The notes under the pieces: model-generated
What the model was told of the DNA's origin: nothing
Database searches by the model: none
Seen by the model: the letters and a program-made list of their open reading frames with translations, nothing else
Program-made: the position numbers and the translations under genes
Part shown: one piece after another, positions 33,035 to 42,119 of the stretch
Layout: every line of letters starts with the position of its first letter
Numbering within the stretch: the first letter of the stretch is position 1
Source: Desulfurellaceae bacterium bin18
Lineage (GTDB): Bacteria; Desulfobacterota; Binatia; Bin18
Reading direction: 5' to 3'
Assembly (NCBI GenBank): GCA_002238415.1
Contig: MPMI01000028.1
Location: 1-64,000, forward strand
Length of the DNA stretch: 64,000 nt

Positions 33035-34158
33035 TGCGGATTCTGCTCGTGGCTGGGGAAGCTTCAGGTGACGCGCACGGAGCCGACCTGGTCTCAGCCC
33101 TAAAGGCGCAGCAGCCACAGCTTGACATTTTTGGGGTGGGTGGCCCGGCCCTGCGAGAGGCCGGTATGCAGACCCTGGTCGATTCGGCAGCCATTGCCGG
33201 TATGGGCTTATTCGAGGCTGCGGATAAGCTCACCGCCCTGTTGCGGACCTATCGGGCACTGACCCAAATCCTGCGCAGGCATCCCCCGGATTTGCTGCTG
33301 CTTATTGATTTTCCAGAGTTTAATCTGCGGCTGGCCAAAGTCGCCAAGCACGTCAACGTCCCCGTCTTTTACTATATTAGCCCTCAGGTCTGGGCCTGGC
33401 GGAGGAAGCGGGTCTATACTATTGCCAAGTGGGTGGATCTGCTTGCCGCCGTGTTTCCGTTTGAGCCAAGCTTTTATAGCGCGCATGGCTGCTCGGTTGA
33501 ATTTGTTGGCCATCCACTGGTTGGTCGTGTCCGGCCAACCCGTTCTCGGGACGATACCCTCCGTCTGTACCACCTCAATCCAGCGCAAAAGACGATTGTC
33601 CTGCTGCCGGGCAGTCGGACGCAAGAGGTACGTTATTTGCTCCCTCCGCTGCTTCACGCCACAACCGCGCTGGGAGAGAGGTATCAATTCATTCTCGCCG
33701 TCGCCTCAACCCTTGACCGCGACCAAATCGAAACGACAGTCCGCGCCCACTCAGCCGCCATTCGGGTTGTTCAAGGCGACACCTATAATATTACGCATGC
33801 CGCCGACCTCGCTGTCGTGGCCTCTGGCACGGCTACACTGGAGGTAGCCCTGCTCGAACGGCCCATGGTGATTGTGTATCGCCTGGCTCCAGTGACCTAT
33901 GCCCTGGCCCGTTTGTTTGTGCGCGTCCCCTTCATTGGGATGCCCAATCTCATTGCCGAACGACAGATCGTACCCGAGTTGATTCAAAGCGCTGTCACGC
34001 CCGAGCGGATTGCCACTGAAGCGCAGCGGTTGCTAACCGATGCGCAGGCATATAGCGTTGCCCAAGACGGGTTACGGGAGGTACGAGTCAGGCTTGGGGA
34101 ACCTGGGGCTGCCAAACGGACGGCGGACTTGATTTTCAACTTGTTGGCCCAGCGCTAG
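33034..34158 (+). CDS. lpxB: lipid-A-disaccharide synthase
   Basis: A 374-residue LpxB (GT19 glycosyltransferase). Conserved segments include LLVAGEASGDAHGADL, GVGGPALREAGM, LLIDFPEFNLRLA, YYISPQVWAWR, FVGHPLVG, LLPGSRTQEV and ASGTATLEVALL. It joins UDP-2,3-diacylglucosamine and lipid X into the tetra-acyl disaccharide at the inner membrane. The start is GTG at 33034 inside TAGTG, sharing one base with the previous stop, so it is coupled. The upstream steps (lpxA, lpxC, lpxD, lpxH) lie outside the window. Confidence 0.96.
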   Translation: MRILLVAGEASGDAHGADLVSALKAQQPQLDIFGVGGPALREAGMQTLVDSAAIAGMGLFEAADKLTALLRTYRALTQILRRHPPDLLLLIDFPEFNLRLAKVAKHVNVPVFYYISPQVWAWRRKRVYTIAKWVDLLAAVFPFEPSFYSAHGCSVEFVGHPLVGRVRPTRSRDDTLRLYHLNPAQKTIVLLPGSRTQEVRYLLPPLLHATTALGERYQFILAVASTLDRDQIETTVRAHSAAIRVVQGDTYNITHAADLAVVASGTATLEVALLERPMVIVYRLAPVTYALARLFVRVPFIGMPNLIAERQIVPELIQSAVTPERIATEAQRLLTDAQAYSVAQDGLREVRVRLGEPGAAKRTADLIFNLLAQR

Positions 34159-34175
34159 TTCGGCCTTGCAGAGTT

Positions 34176-35915
34176 ATGACTGTTTATCGGCGCCTGCTGT
34201 TGTATTTGCGACCCTACCTCTACCGCGCCTTTCTTCCCGCGGTCGTGTGTATGGTCTTATTCAGTGCCACCAACGGGGTGCTGCCCTTTCTGGTCGAGTA
34301 TGTGTTTGATGATATTTTTGCCGACAAGGACCTTACCGCCCTCAAGACCCTGCCCCTCATTATTATCTTGACCTTCAGTTTTCGGAGCGCGTGCAATTTT
34401 GGCCATATCTATCTGATGGAATACGTGGGCCAACGGATCGTTGAGGATTTACGCAATACCCTGAATGCTCATCTCCAATCTCTCTCCCTATCCTTTTTTC
34501 AGCGCCACCCAACGGGCACCCTGATCTCGCGGGTGACGAATGACACACTGCTCGTCCGCCAGGCGCTCACCCAAGCCACGGCGTCGATGATGCGGGATGC
34601 AACGACGCTTATGGTCTTGGTGACGGTGGCGTTCATAAAGGATTGGGTGCTGGCCAGTATCGCTTTCATTGCCTTTCCCGCAACCATACTGCCGCTCATG
34701 CGGATATATCAGAAGGTCCGTCGTTTGAGTCGAAAGGGCCAAGGCTCCCTCGGGTATTTGTCGGCATTATTGCAAGAAACCATCCAGGGGACACGCGTAG
34801 TCAAAGCCTTTGGGATGGAAGACTATGAACGGCAACGCTTTGCCGCCGAGAATCATCGGCTATACAAGCATGCCATTCGGGCTGGGCGACTCAAGGCGTT
34901 CGTGCCCTCCATGGTCGAACTCCTGGCCGCCTGTGGCATTGCCGGAGTGGTATGGTACGGCGGGATGAGCGTCATTGAGGGGGAGCGGACCCAGGGCGAA
35001 TTTGTGGCCTTTCTGACGGCCATGCTGCTTATTTATCAACCCTTCAAACATCTCACCCGAACGCAGGCTGCGGTGCAAAACGGATTGGCTGGGGCAGAAC
35101 GGTTGTTTGAGGTCTTGGACGAGTGCAGCGATGTCCAGGAACGGCCGCAGGCGCACAGCCTGTCCCATTTCAGGCAACGGGTCCAGTTCCACGACGTCTC
35201 CTTTCGCTATCAAGAGGCGTGGGTCTTACGGCACGTCAACCTCACTATAGCTACCGGACAGGTCGTGGCCTTAGTCGGCCCCAGTGGGGGCGGCAAGAGT
35301 ACCCTGGCCGATTTGATTCCGCGCTTCTACGATGTCAGTGAAGGACAGATCACTGTAGACGGAACAGACCTCCGCGACCTAACACTCGCCTCACTGCGCT
35401 CCCAGATTGCCGTGGTCACCCAAGCCACTTTTTTGTTTAATGATACCGTACGCAATAATATTGCCTACGGTCTACCTCACCGGCCTGAGGAAGAGATTAT
35501 TGCCGCAGCCAAGGCCGCCCATGCCCACGACTTCATCATGGCGCTGCCAGAAGGATATGCGACCCAGATTGGCGAGCTGGGGGTGCTGCTGTCCGGAGGC
35601 CAATGCCAACGACTCGCTATTGCGCGAGCGCTCTTGAAAAACGCACCCATGTTGATCCTTGATGAGGCAACCTCTTCACTCGATAACGAATCGGAACGCC
35701 TGGTCCAAGACGCCATCGAACATCTGATGGTTGGGCGGACCGTGCTGGTGATTGCCCACCGCTTATCAACCATTCAGAAGGCCGACCGGATTGTTGTCTT
35801 AGACAACGGCCACATCATGGAAGAAGGACCGCATGAAGAACTCCTGGCACGGAACACTCACTACCGACGCCTGTATGAGCTCCAATTTCGCGCCGTGCCA
35901 CTTTCGGCTGCCTGA
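34176..35915 (+). CDS. msbA: lipid A export ABC transporter MsbA
   Basis: A 579-residue half-transporter. Six membrane helices in about residues 15-310 form the exporter domain. The C-terminal ATPase has Walker A GPSGGGKST, a Q-loop (VTQATFLFNDTV), signature L-S-G-G-Q-C-Q-R, Walker B MLILDEATSSLD and the H-loop VIAHRLST. The signature carries Cys where Arg or Lys is usual (Q-C-Q-R), a mild change. It flips core-lipid A across the inner membrane. Its place between lpxB and waaA supports MsbA over other ABCB exporters. Confidence 0.93.
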   Translation: MTVYRRLLLYLRPYLYRAFLPAVVCMVLFSATNGVLPFLVEYVFDDIFADKDLTALKTLPLIIILTFSFRSACNFGHIYLMEYVGQRIVEDLRNTLNAHLQSLSLSFFQRHPTGTLISRVTNDTLLVRQALTQATASMMRDATTLMVLVTVAFIKDWVLASIAFIAFPATILPLMRIYQKVRRLSRKGQGSLGYLSALLQETIQGTRVVKAFGMEDYERQRFAAENHRLYKHAIRAGRLKAFVPSMVELLAACGIAGVVWYGGMSVIEGERTQGEFVAFLTAMLLIYQPFKHLTRTQAAVQNGLAGAERLFEVLDECSDVQERPQAHSLSHFRQRVQFHDVSFRYQEAWVLRHVNLTIATGQVVALVGPSGGGKSTLADLIPRFYDVSEGQITVDGTDLRDLTLASLRSQIAVVTQATFLFNDTVRNNIAYGLPHRPEEEIIAAAKAAHAHDFIMALPEGYATQIGELGVLLSGGQCQRLAIARALLKNAPMLILDEATSSLDNESERLVQDAIEHLMVGRTVLVIAHRLSTIQKADRIVVLDNGHIMEEGPHEELLARNTHYRRLYELQFRAVPLSAA

Positions 35916-35920
35916 CACGT

Positions 35921-36664
35921 ATGCCCGATTCAACTCAGCCTTCTTCCGGGCCTGCCCCCGCTGACTCTTCGCAACAGCCACACCCCTTCAGTCAGCACCC
36001 ACGATTCCCATTCAGGGAAGAGATAAAAATCCGTGTATGGGCCAGCCTTACCTTTGCGCTCCTGTGGTTGCTCAAGGTGACAACCAGAAAACAGTATATC
36101 GGCGCGGATGATTTGTTCGCGCGGTGGAATCGCGGCGAACAAATCATCATGGCCTTCTGGCATAGCCGCATTGTGCTCATGCGCTTTGGTTATCGCGGCT
36201 CAAAGGCTTGTGCCATGAATAGTATTCACCGAGACGGAGAAATCATCACTCGCGTGCTCAAGCGCTTCGGGATTACCGCGGTCCGAGGCTCGTCTTCTCG
36301 CGGTTGGGTCGGTGGTCTCAAAGGCATGGTCGAGGCATATCGACTCGGCTACGATCTCATCGTTGTTCCGGACGGACCCCGAGGACCGTATCAGCGTGCC
36401 AAATCCGGTGTACTCCAGCTTGCCCGCGCCACCGGTGCCCCTGTATATCCGACCACGTATAGTGCCGCGTGGCATACCAGAATTAGAAGCTGGGACCGGC
36501 TTATGATCCCCTTCCCTTTTAGTCGGGTCGTCTACATGGTAGGGTCCCCTATCTTCGTTCCGGAAGATACCACCCCCGCGCAACTGGAACAGAAGCGACA
36601 AGAACTGGAAGAGCGTTTACGGACCATTACCGGGCAGGCGGACGCCTATTTCGAGCACTCATGA
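35921..36664 (+). CDS. DUF374 lysophospholipid acyltransferase-like protein
   Basis: A 247-residue protein of the DUF374 group of the acyltransferase fold. An N-terminal Pro/Ser/Gln-rich stretch precedes a membrane-anchoring segment (ASLTFALLWLLKV). An acyltransferase-like motif (IMAFWHSRIVLM, with H in place of the H-x4-D box) and VVPDGPRGPYQRAKSGVLQ follow. Genes of this type sit regularly beside waaA and lpxK and may acylate or otherwise handle lipid A, but the function is not settled. It overlaps the start of waaA by 4 bases. Confidence 0.87.
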   Translation: MPDSTQPSSGPAPADSSQQPHPFSQHPRFPFREEIKIRVWASLTFALLWLLKVTTRKQYIGADDLFARWNRGEQIIMAFWHSRIVLMRFGYRGSKACAMNSIHRDGEIITRVLKRFGITAVRGSSSRGWVGGLKGMVEAYRLGYDLIVVPDGPRGPYQRAKSGVLQLARATGAPVYPTTYSAAWHTRIRSWDRLMIPFPFSRVVYMVGSPIFVPEDTTPAQLEQKRQELEERLRTITGQADAYFEHS

Positions 36665-37965
36665 GTCTCGCTGTCTATAATGTTCTTTTAACGGTTCTGC
36701 TTGTCATCGCTTTTCCTTTTGTGGTCATTGCGCTCATTCTGAGGCCACGCTATCGCATCGGATTGGGGCAACGATTCGGACGGCTGCCCTCAGACCTTAT
36801 CCAGCTGACACGGAACACGGCGCCGTTCTGGCTCCACGCTCCTTCTGTGGGCGAACTCCTCGCCGCGCGGCCCTTTTTATACGCGCTGAAGGAGCGCTTT
36901 CCAGACACACCGCTTCTGGTTTCCGTGCAAACCGCAACGGCCTACCAAACCGCGACCGAACGGTGCCCCGAAGCGGATGGGGTGTTCTATTTCCCCCTCG
37001 ACTATCCGCTGGTGAGTCGCCGCGTACTCAAGCGTATCGGCCCCCAGGTATTCTTTTTCACCGAAACAGAGATCTGGCCAAACATGTTAGCCAGCCTTGC
37101 ACGTCAGCGTATCCCGACCCTGCTAGTGAGCGGTCGCTTCTCTAGACGTGCACGACGGCGCTATGGCCAGCTCTCCCTCGTTTTTCGTCCAGTCTTGCAG
37201 GGCATTACCGCGTGTTGCATGCAGACGCAGGAAGATGCACAGCGCCTTATTGCCGCTGGCGCAGATGCCCGACGTGTTCAGGTGACAGGAAATTTCAAAG
37301 TTGACGGCGTGAACGCTGGTGGAGATGCCGGCAGGGAAATCTTGGCCCAGGCAGGTTGTGGCGACCGTCCGTTGCTTATTGGCGCAAGCACCCATGATTC
37401 CGAAGAGGCAGTGCTCCTCCAAGCCGTTCGGGAGCTTCGGAGCCATCTTCCCCATCTTCTTTTACTGCTTGCTCCACGTCATCCAGAACGTTTTTCTCAC
37501 GTCGAGGCGTTATTACAGCAGCAGGGCTGGTGCTATATCAAACGGAGCGCGTGCTCCGCACCGGCACCGCCTGGCACCAAGGTGTTTCTCTTGGATACAC
37601 TCGGCGAGCTTGCCGGTTTTTATGCCGGGGCTTCTCTCGTCTTTGTTGGTGGCAGTCTGATCCGAGGTCCTGGCGGGCATAGTATGATTGAACCGGCCCT
37701 CGCCGGGGTGCCGGTCTGTTTTGGTCCGCATACGCAAAATTTTTCGTCGATTGCCGCAGAGCTGCAAAAAGCTCGGGGAGGAATTGAAATTCACGATGCG
37801 CGAAGTTTGTATGACACAGCTCTACCGTTGCTGACTGATAGCCACTTACAACAGCAGACTGGAGCGCGAGCACGCAAAACCATTGAGCAGCAACAAGGGG
37901 CGGTTGAGCGTACCTTAACCGTTGTCCTTCAGCACTGTCCGACCCGCGCTCCTTCCCGCCCATAG
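36661..37965 (+). CDS. waaA: Kdo transferase
   Basis: A 434-residue WaaA/KdtA. An N-terminal membrane anchor (VLLTVLLVIAFPFVVIALIL) is followed by the GT30 motif FWLHAPSVGELLA, with Glu acting as base. Further markers are FTETEIWPNM, VSGRFSRR, VTGNFKVD, GASTHDSEEA, APRHPER, and GGSLIRGPGGHSMIEPA. It adds one or more Kdo residues to lipid IVA on the inner face of the inner membrane. It ends one base before the lpxK start, so the two are tightly coupled. Confidence 0.95.
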   Translation: MSLAVYNVLLTVLLVIAFPFVVIALILRPRYRIGLGQRFGRLPSDLIQLTRNTAPFWLHAPSVGELLAARPFLYALKERFPDTPLLVSVQTATAYQTATERCPEADGVFYFPLDYPLVSRRVLKRIGPQVFFFTETEIWPNMLASLARQRIPTLLVSGRFSRRARRRYGQLSLVFRPVLQGITACCMQTQEDAQRLIAAGADARRVQVTGNFKVDGVNAGGDAGREILAQAGCGDRPLLIGASTHDSEEAVLLQAVRELRSHLPHLLLLLAPRHPERFSHVEALLQQQGWCYIKRSACSAPAPPGTKVFLLDTLGELAGFYAGASLVFVGGSLIRGPGGHSMIEPALAGVPVCFGPHTQNFSSIAAELQKARGGIEIHDARSLYDTALPLLTDSHLQQQTGARARKTIEQQQGAVERTLTVVLQHCPTRAPSRP

Positions 37966-37966
37966 C

Positions 37967-39079
37967 ATGCGTATGATTTCCCTCCAGCGTCTCGTCCAGA
38001 AAATATGGGCTCGTCAGGGCATCCTCGGTGTATTGGGCTGGCTGGCGGCCGTTCCCCTCTCGCTCCTGTTCTTATCCGTCGTTCGAGTCCGCAATTTTTT
38101 ATATGAGAGGGGTGTCCTTCGTAGCGAGCAACTCCCCCTCCATATTATTAGCGTGGGCAATCTCACTGTCGGCGGGACGGGGAAAACGCCTTTCGTTCTC
38201 TGGCTCGCTCGTTTGCTGCACGCTCAGCAGCACCGGGTCGGCATTCTCTCAAGAGGCTATAAGGGAAAAAACAATGGCGTCACCACAGTGGGTACGGACG
38301 GTCGCGCTCAGGCAACGCCGGAAGAGGTCGGAGACGAAGCCGTGATGCTGGCCAGAACCTTTTCCGGTGTCGTTCTGGCCGGACGTGATCGCGTCCGAGC
38401 GGCTCGATTCGCGCAAAAAACCCATGGCGTCAAGGTATTGATTCTGGATGATGGTTTTCAGTATCGACGCTTGGGCCGTAGCCTCGACATTCTGCTGCTT
38501 AATGCCCAGAAAAGAGAGACCACGGGGTGGCTGCTCCCTGCCGGCCCATTCCGTGAACCGTCTACCTCTATACATCGAGCAGACCTAGTCGTTGTGACGA
38601 AGGGGGAGACGGTGCAGGCTCAGCGGGACTACGCTGCCTCCCTTCACATACAGGAGAAATCCCTCTTTTTTGCGAACCCACGTCCGGCTGCGCTTGTTCA
38701 CTCCACACGTGGAGAGTGGCAAGAGTTGCCCTTATTCTTATTGGCGCATAAGAAGGTTATGACAGTAAGCGGTGTTGCGGTTCCGGCTCTGTTCCACCGT
38801 TTTGTCAGAGAGGCAGAAGCAGAAATTATAGACATGATGGTATTTCCAGACCACCATGTCTATACAGAAAGGGACTGGCAAACGATTACGTCAGTCAGCC
38901 GAGCGTGTGATTTTGTGGTGACAACGGAAAAAGATCTGGTGAAGCTTGAGAAGTTCCCGTTTGCCACGGATAAGCTCGTTGCTCTCCGTATCGATATGGA
39001 GGTCAACGATGTCGAGCAGTTCTTAGCGTCTATTGAGTCTCAACTCAAAGGAATAGGAAAGCAAAAAAACGGAGAGTAA
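37967..39079 (+). CDS. lpxK: tetraacyldisaccharide 4'-kinase
   Basis: A 370-residue LpxK. An N-terminal membrane helix (LGWLAAVPLSLLFLSVV) precedes the Walker A motif NLTVGGTGKTPFVLWLA. Then come ILSRGYKGK, GDEAVMLARTF, LDDGFQYRRLGR and the C-terminal FPDHHVYTERDW and VTTEKDLVKL. It phosphorylates the 4' position of the lipid A disaccharide. ATG at 37967 directly follows the waaA stop; an earlier in-frame start would overlap waaA. Confidence 0.95.
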   Translation: MRMISLQRLVQKIWARQGILGVLGWLAAVPLSLLFLSVVRVRNFLYERGVLRSEQLPLHIISVGNLTVGGTGKTPFVLWLARLLHAQQHRVGILSRGYKGKNNGVTTVGTDGRAQATPEEVGDEAVMLARTFSGVVLAGRDRVRAARFAQKTHGVKVLILDDGFQYRRLGRSLDILLLNAQKRETTGWLLPAGPFREPSTSIHRADLVVVTKGETVQAQRDYAASLHIQEKSLFFANPRPAALVHSTRGEWQELPLFLLAHKKVMTVSGVAVPALFHRFVREAEAEIIDMMVFPDHHVYTERDWQTITSVSRACDFVVTTEKDLVKLEKFPFATDKLVALRIDMEVNDVEQFLASIESQLKGIGKQKNGE

Positions 39080-39086
39080 GAGCGCT

Positions 39087-39824
39087 ATGGCAGCTTCGTT
39101 CCTTATTCAAGCCGTTTCCGCCCTGCTGGCTGATATTCCTGACGAGGGGAAAACCCTCCTCGATATTAGCTGTAAAGAAGGGGATGTTTTAGCGTCGCTG
39201 CAACATCGACGTTTCACGCTCAGAGGGACCAATTTTGAAGCGAGTGGGCCGGACAAGAACGGCATCCCCATTGATTACGACGTAGACCTGCGTCAACGGC
39301 TGCCCTACGACGATGCCAGTTTTGATGTGGTTTTGCTGATTGAGGTCATCGAGCACCTGTCAGATCATCAAGCTGCACTGGGCGAGTTAGCGCGCATTCT
39401 CAAACCCGGCGGATCGTTAATTTTAACCACGCCCAATGTTATGCGCCTCAACTCGCGGATGCATTTTATGCTCAGCGGATACCACAAGACCAAACGACGC
39501 TTTATTCCGTTTGAGACTCCCCTCAACCACGCCCATCGGTTTCACAACTATCCGATTGAGCTCCCGATCCTATACTACCTGTGTAAGCAAAACGGACTCA
39601 ATCTGGAACGTCTGGGGCACAGTAAGGTCAAGTTCTATTCGCGTTTCTTGCTGGCGACACTGGGCTTACCCGTAATTGCCTACACCTGGTATACGCTGTG
39701 GATACGGGAGAAAAATCCGAACCAGCGACAGGAGAACAGGAAGCTGCTGCGCTGGCTGTGTCACCCCCGTCTCCTGATGGAAGATAATTTAGTGTTGCGC
39801 CTCCGGAAAGGTGAGACCGCCTGA
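39087..39824 (+). CDS. class I SAM-dependent methyltransferase in the LPS block
   Basis: A 245-residue protein with a Rossmann-type SAM domain. Motif I is degenerate (LLDISCKEGDVLASL). The acidic loop is in LPYDDASFDVVLLIEVIEHL, and the post-II motif is RILKPGGSLILTTPN. It is of the Methyltransf_11/23 type. A hydrophobic C-terminal part (FLLATLGLPVIAYTWYTLW) may anchor it to the membrane. Its place between lpxK and a heptosyltransferase suggests it modifies a lipid-linked sugar or core residue, but no substrate is assigned. Its end overlaps the next start by one base. Confidence 0.82.
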   Translation: MAASFLIQAVSALLADIPDEGKTLLDISCKEGDVLASLQHRRFTLRGTNFEASGPDKNGIPIDYDVDLRQRLPYDDASFDVVLLIEVIEHLSDHQAALGELARILKPGGSLILTTPNVMRLNSRMHFMLSGYHKTKRRFIPFETPLNHAHRFHNYPIELPILYYLCKQNGLNLERLGHSKVKFYSRFLLATLGLPVIAYTWYTLWIREKNPNQRQENRKLLRWLCHPRLLMEDNLVLRLRKGETA

Positions 39825-40891
39825 TGGAGCGTCTCCTCGTTGCCCAGACCGGTTTTCTTGGAGACGTGATTTTGACCACTCCGCTCCTGAGTACCCTGCG
39901 GCGCGAACTCGACCTTGAATCGCTGACTGTCCTCACGACCCCCCAGGCACGGCCACTGGTCCAGGATCACCCCGCAGTGGACAGCGTTCTTGTGGATAGT
40001 AAACGTGAGGATGACCGAGGATTTCTCGGTATGCTGCGGACCGCCCGCCGGCTCCGACGCCAACGGTTTACGCTGACGGTCGCACCGCATAAATCCTTTC
40101 GGACCGCACTGCTGCTGGCCCTGGCTGGCATTCCGCACCGCGTGGGATTTCGCCAGAGCCCCGGTTGGTTTTTCTATCACCGGACCGCCCAGCGAGACAC
40201 CGACCGCCACGAAGTTGAGCGTATTTTGTGCATTATGCGCGGGTTTGGTCTTGAGCCCGAAGCCTGCGGCCGCACACCCTATGTCGCCTATCACTCCGCC
40301 ATCCAAACCAAGGCCCAGCGCTTCCTTGACGAGGCCCGGATTGCCGCCTCCGACCCGGTGTTTATCGTGTGTCCAGGCTCGGTCTGGTATACTAAACGTT
40401 GGACAACAGCGGGCTATAGTACCCTTGTTCGTTCTCTTGCACGTCACTACGGACGCGTGGTGTTGTGTGGCGGCCCGGATGACGTACCCCTAGCGCAGGA
40501 GATCGAAAAGCAGGCTCAGGTAGCGGGCCTTCTCAACCTTGCCGGTCGGGCCGACCTGCAAACGTTTATGGCCCTCATTGATCGGGCCCGGGTGGTTATT
40601 AGCAATGACAGTGCGCCTATGCACCTTGCCGTTGCGCGACAGGTTCCGGTTGTAGCGATCTTTTGCGCGACGACGCCGAGCTTAGGGTACGGTCCGTATA
40701 GCGATAATGCGGTGATTGTTGAAAAAAAGGATTTGTTTTGTCGTCCCTGCCGCCGGCATGGTGGTCCTTCCTGCCCACGTGGCACTGAAGAGTGTATGCA
40801 CCTGGTAACGGCCCACGATGTGTTAGCCGGGGTTGATAAGCTTCTCAGACGCTCTGCGCTTCGGACTGCGCCGACGAGCCATAGCCAGTAG
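39824..40891 (+). CDS. glycosyltransferase family 9, heptosyltransferase II-like
   Basis: A 355-residue GT9 protein. The N-terminal GT-B half has LVAQTGFLGDVILTTPLL with the G-D pair near the acceptor site. VCPGSVWYTKRWTTAGY and the donor-site motif VVISNDSAPMHLAVA follow. The Cys-rich tail CRPCRRHGGPSCPRGTEEC is seen in some LPS heptosyltransferases. It probably adds L-glycero-D-manno-heptose to the inner core, as RfaF does. The start overlaps the methyltransferase stop. Confidence 0.88.
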   Translation: MERLLVAQTGFLGDVILTTPLLSTLRRELDLESLTVLTTPQARPLVQDHPAVDSVLVDSKREDDRGFLGMLRTARRLRRQRFTLTVAPHKSFRTALLLALAGIPHRVGFRQSPGWFFYHRTAQRDTDRHEVERILCIMRGFGLEPEACGRTPYVAYHSAIQTKAQRFLDEARIAASDPVFIVCPGSVWYTKRWTTAGYSTLVRSLARHYGRVVLCGGPDDVPLAQEIEKQAQVAGLLNLAGRADLQTFMALIDRARVVISNDSAPMHLAVARQVPVVAIFCATTPSLGYGPYSDNAVIVEKKDLFCRPCRRHGGPSCPRGTEECMHLVTAHDVLAGVDKLLRRSALRTAPTSHSQ

Positions 40892-40898
40892 GGTTACC

Positions 40899-41216
40899 AT
40901 GACACTCCAAGAACGCTTTGCCGCACTCAATGTCACAACGTCAGCAAACGCCGAAGAATGGGCCAGGCAAAACAAGCAGGCCAAATCCTGGCATTTTATC
41001 TTTCCCCCGCTTGGCACGTTCTTTTCTTCTTATCTTGGCAGGCGCAAGTGGCGGCACGGAATGACTGGCTTCACGACAGCGCTGTTCGATTCCTACGCTG
41101 TGTTTGTCACCTATGCCAAGCTGTGGGAAATGCAAAATGGACTGACAGCCGAGCCGCCTGAACTGCAGGGCAGTGCACCCCATCCTTCCGGTCGTTCACA
41201 CTCGGACGCGGCATAA
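40899..41216 (+). CDS. small protein resembling the C-terminal tail of a GT2 glycosyltransferase
   Basis: A 105-residue protein. Its middle and end (WHFIFPPLGTFFSSYLGRR, then FTTALFDSYAVFVTYAKLWEMQ) match the hydrophobic C-terminal tail of WaaE/KdtX-like GT2 enzymes. A clear relative is the tail of the fusion at 44460-46118 (FVAVTSAFYVFLKYAKLWEQ). No GT2 catalytic domain is present. It is a stand-alone tail domain or a remnant of a decayed glycosyltransferase. Coding continuity in the operon is kept: its TAA is directly followed by the next start. Confidence 0.55.
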   Translation: MTLQERFAALNVTTSANAEEWARQNKQAKSWHFIFPPLGTFFSSYLGRRKWRHGMTGFTTALFDSYAVFVTYAKLWEMQNGLTAEPPELQGSAPHPSGRSHSDAA

Positions 41217-42008
41217 TTGTCAGTGAGTGGCAGACGGAAGATGAAACGCCTTGCCAGCAATGCCGCCCCCCGACCGAGGTTCGCCTTCTTCCGTTCTCTC
41301 ATACCCCCAAACGGATTTACTGAGCACACGACCACCGTCTGCACTTGGTGGCTCAAAGGCGGCCACAGGCAGGCACTGTTGGGCGTCCTGGCAAAAATCA
41401 AAGCCGGCAGAGCTGACCGTCTCCAGGGCGGGCGAGGCATAATCCAGCGCGTTCCGTTCGACGCCCGGAGTCCGGCTATCGTCCGACGCTATCAACGTGG
41501 GGGCCTAGTTCGCCATTTTGTGCATGACCTGTATTGGGATCGCCCACTGCGTCCCTTTGTCGAACTCTGCACGACAGTCATAGCCCGCGAACGCAGCATT
41601 CCAACGGTTGAGGTCCTGGGCGCTGGGGTTGAGTGGCAGTCTTTTGGATTCTATCGTGGAACCCTGATCACCCGTGAGGCCCAAGGGTTCCTTAACTGGC
41701 GGGAGTGGTTACAAACCAAACCGCCGGTTGAGGAACGTCAGATTGTTACTGACAAAGTCTTGCAGACGATCAACTTCATGCATGAGAGTGGCATCTCTCA
41801 TGCAGACCTCAATCTGACGAATATTCTCGTTCGGAATGACTCTACTCAGCACGAGGTGCTCATTATCGACTTCGACCGTGCACGCCTCTTTTCCACGCCC
41901 CTCCCCTCTTCTTATCGCAAACTCAACCTTGCCCGCCTTCGACGTTCGATCGCGAAACTCGATGCCGAGGAGCAGTTGTTTGGGCAGAAAGAGACTCTCG
42001 GGAGGTGA
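41217..42008 (+). CDS. LPS-core kinase (Kdo/heptose kinase-like)
   Basis: This protein of about 263 residues has a protein-kinase-like fold reduced to its core motifs. The catalytic loop is GISHADLNLTNILV (H-x-D-x4-N), the metal-binding D-F-D in VLIIDFDRARLF, and an N-lobe FYRGTLITRE. Such proteins (KdkA/WaaP type) phosphorylate Kdo or heptose in the inner core. The start is uncertain: TTG 41217, GTG 41223 and ATG 41241 are all in frame, and none has a good ribosome binding site. The preceding gene's TAA ends at 41216. Confidence 0.8.
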   Translation: MSVSGRRKMKRLASNAAPRPRFAFFRSLIPPNGFTEHTTTVCTWWLKGGHRQALLGVLAKIKAGRADRLQGGRGIIQRVPFDARSPAIVRRYQRGGLVRHFVHDLYWDRPLRPFVELCTTVIARERSIPTVEVLGAGVEWQSFGFYRGTLITREAQGFLNWREWLQTKPPVEERQIVTDKVLQTINFMHESGISHADLNLTNILVRNDSTQHEVLIIDFDRARLFSTPLPSSYRKLNLARLRRSIAKLDAEEQLFGQKETLGR

Positions 42009-42119
42009 TAGAGGGCTGTACGACACACGTGGGGGAGAGCGGCCTCTCGCGGACTCAAATTGCCGGTTCTTACCTGGAGCCAGGAGACGTAGGAGCGCAT
42101 TTATTATACCATCCAGCGT

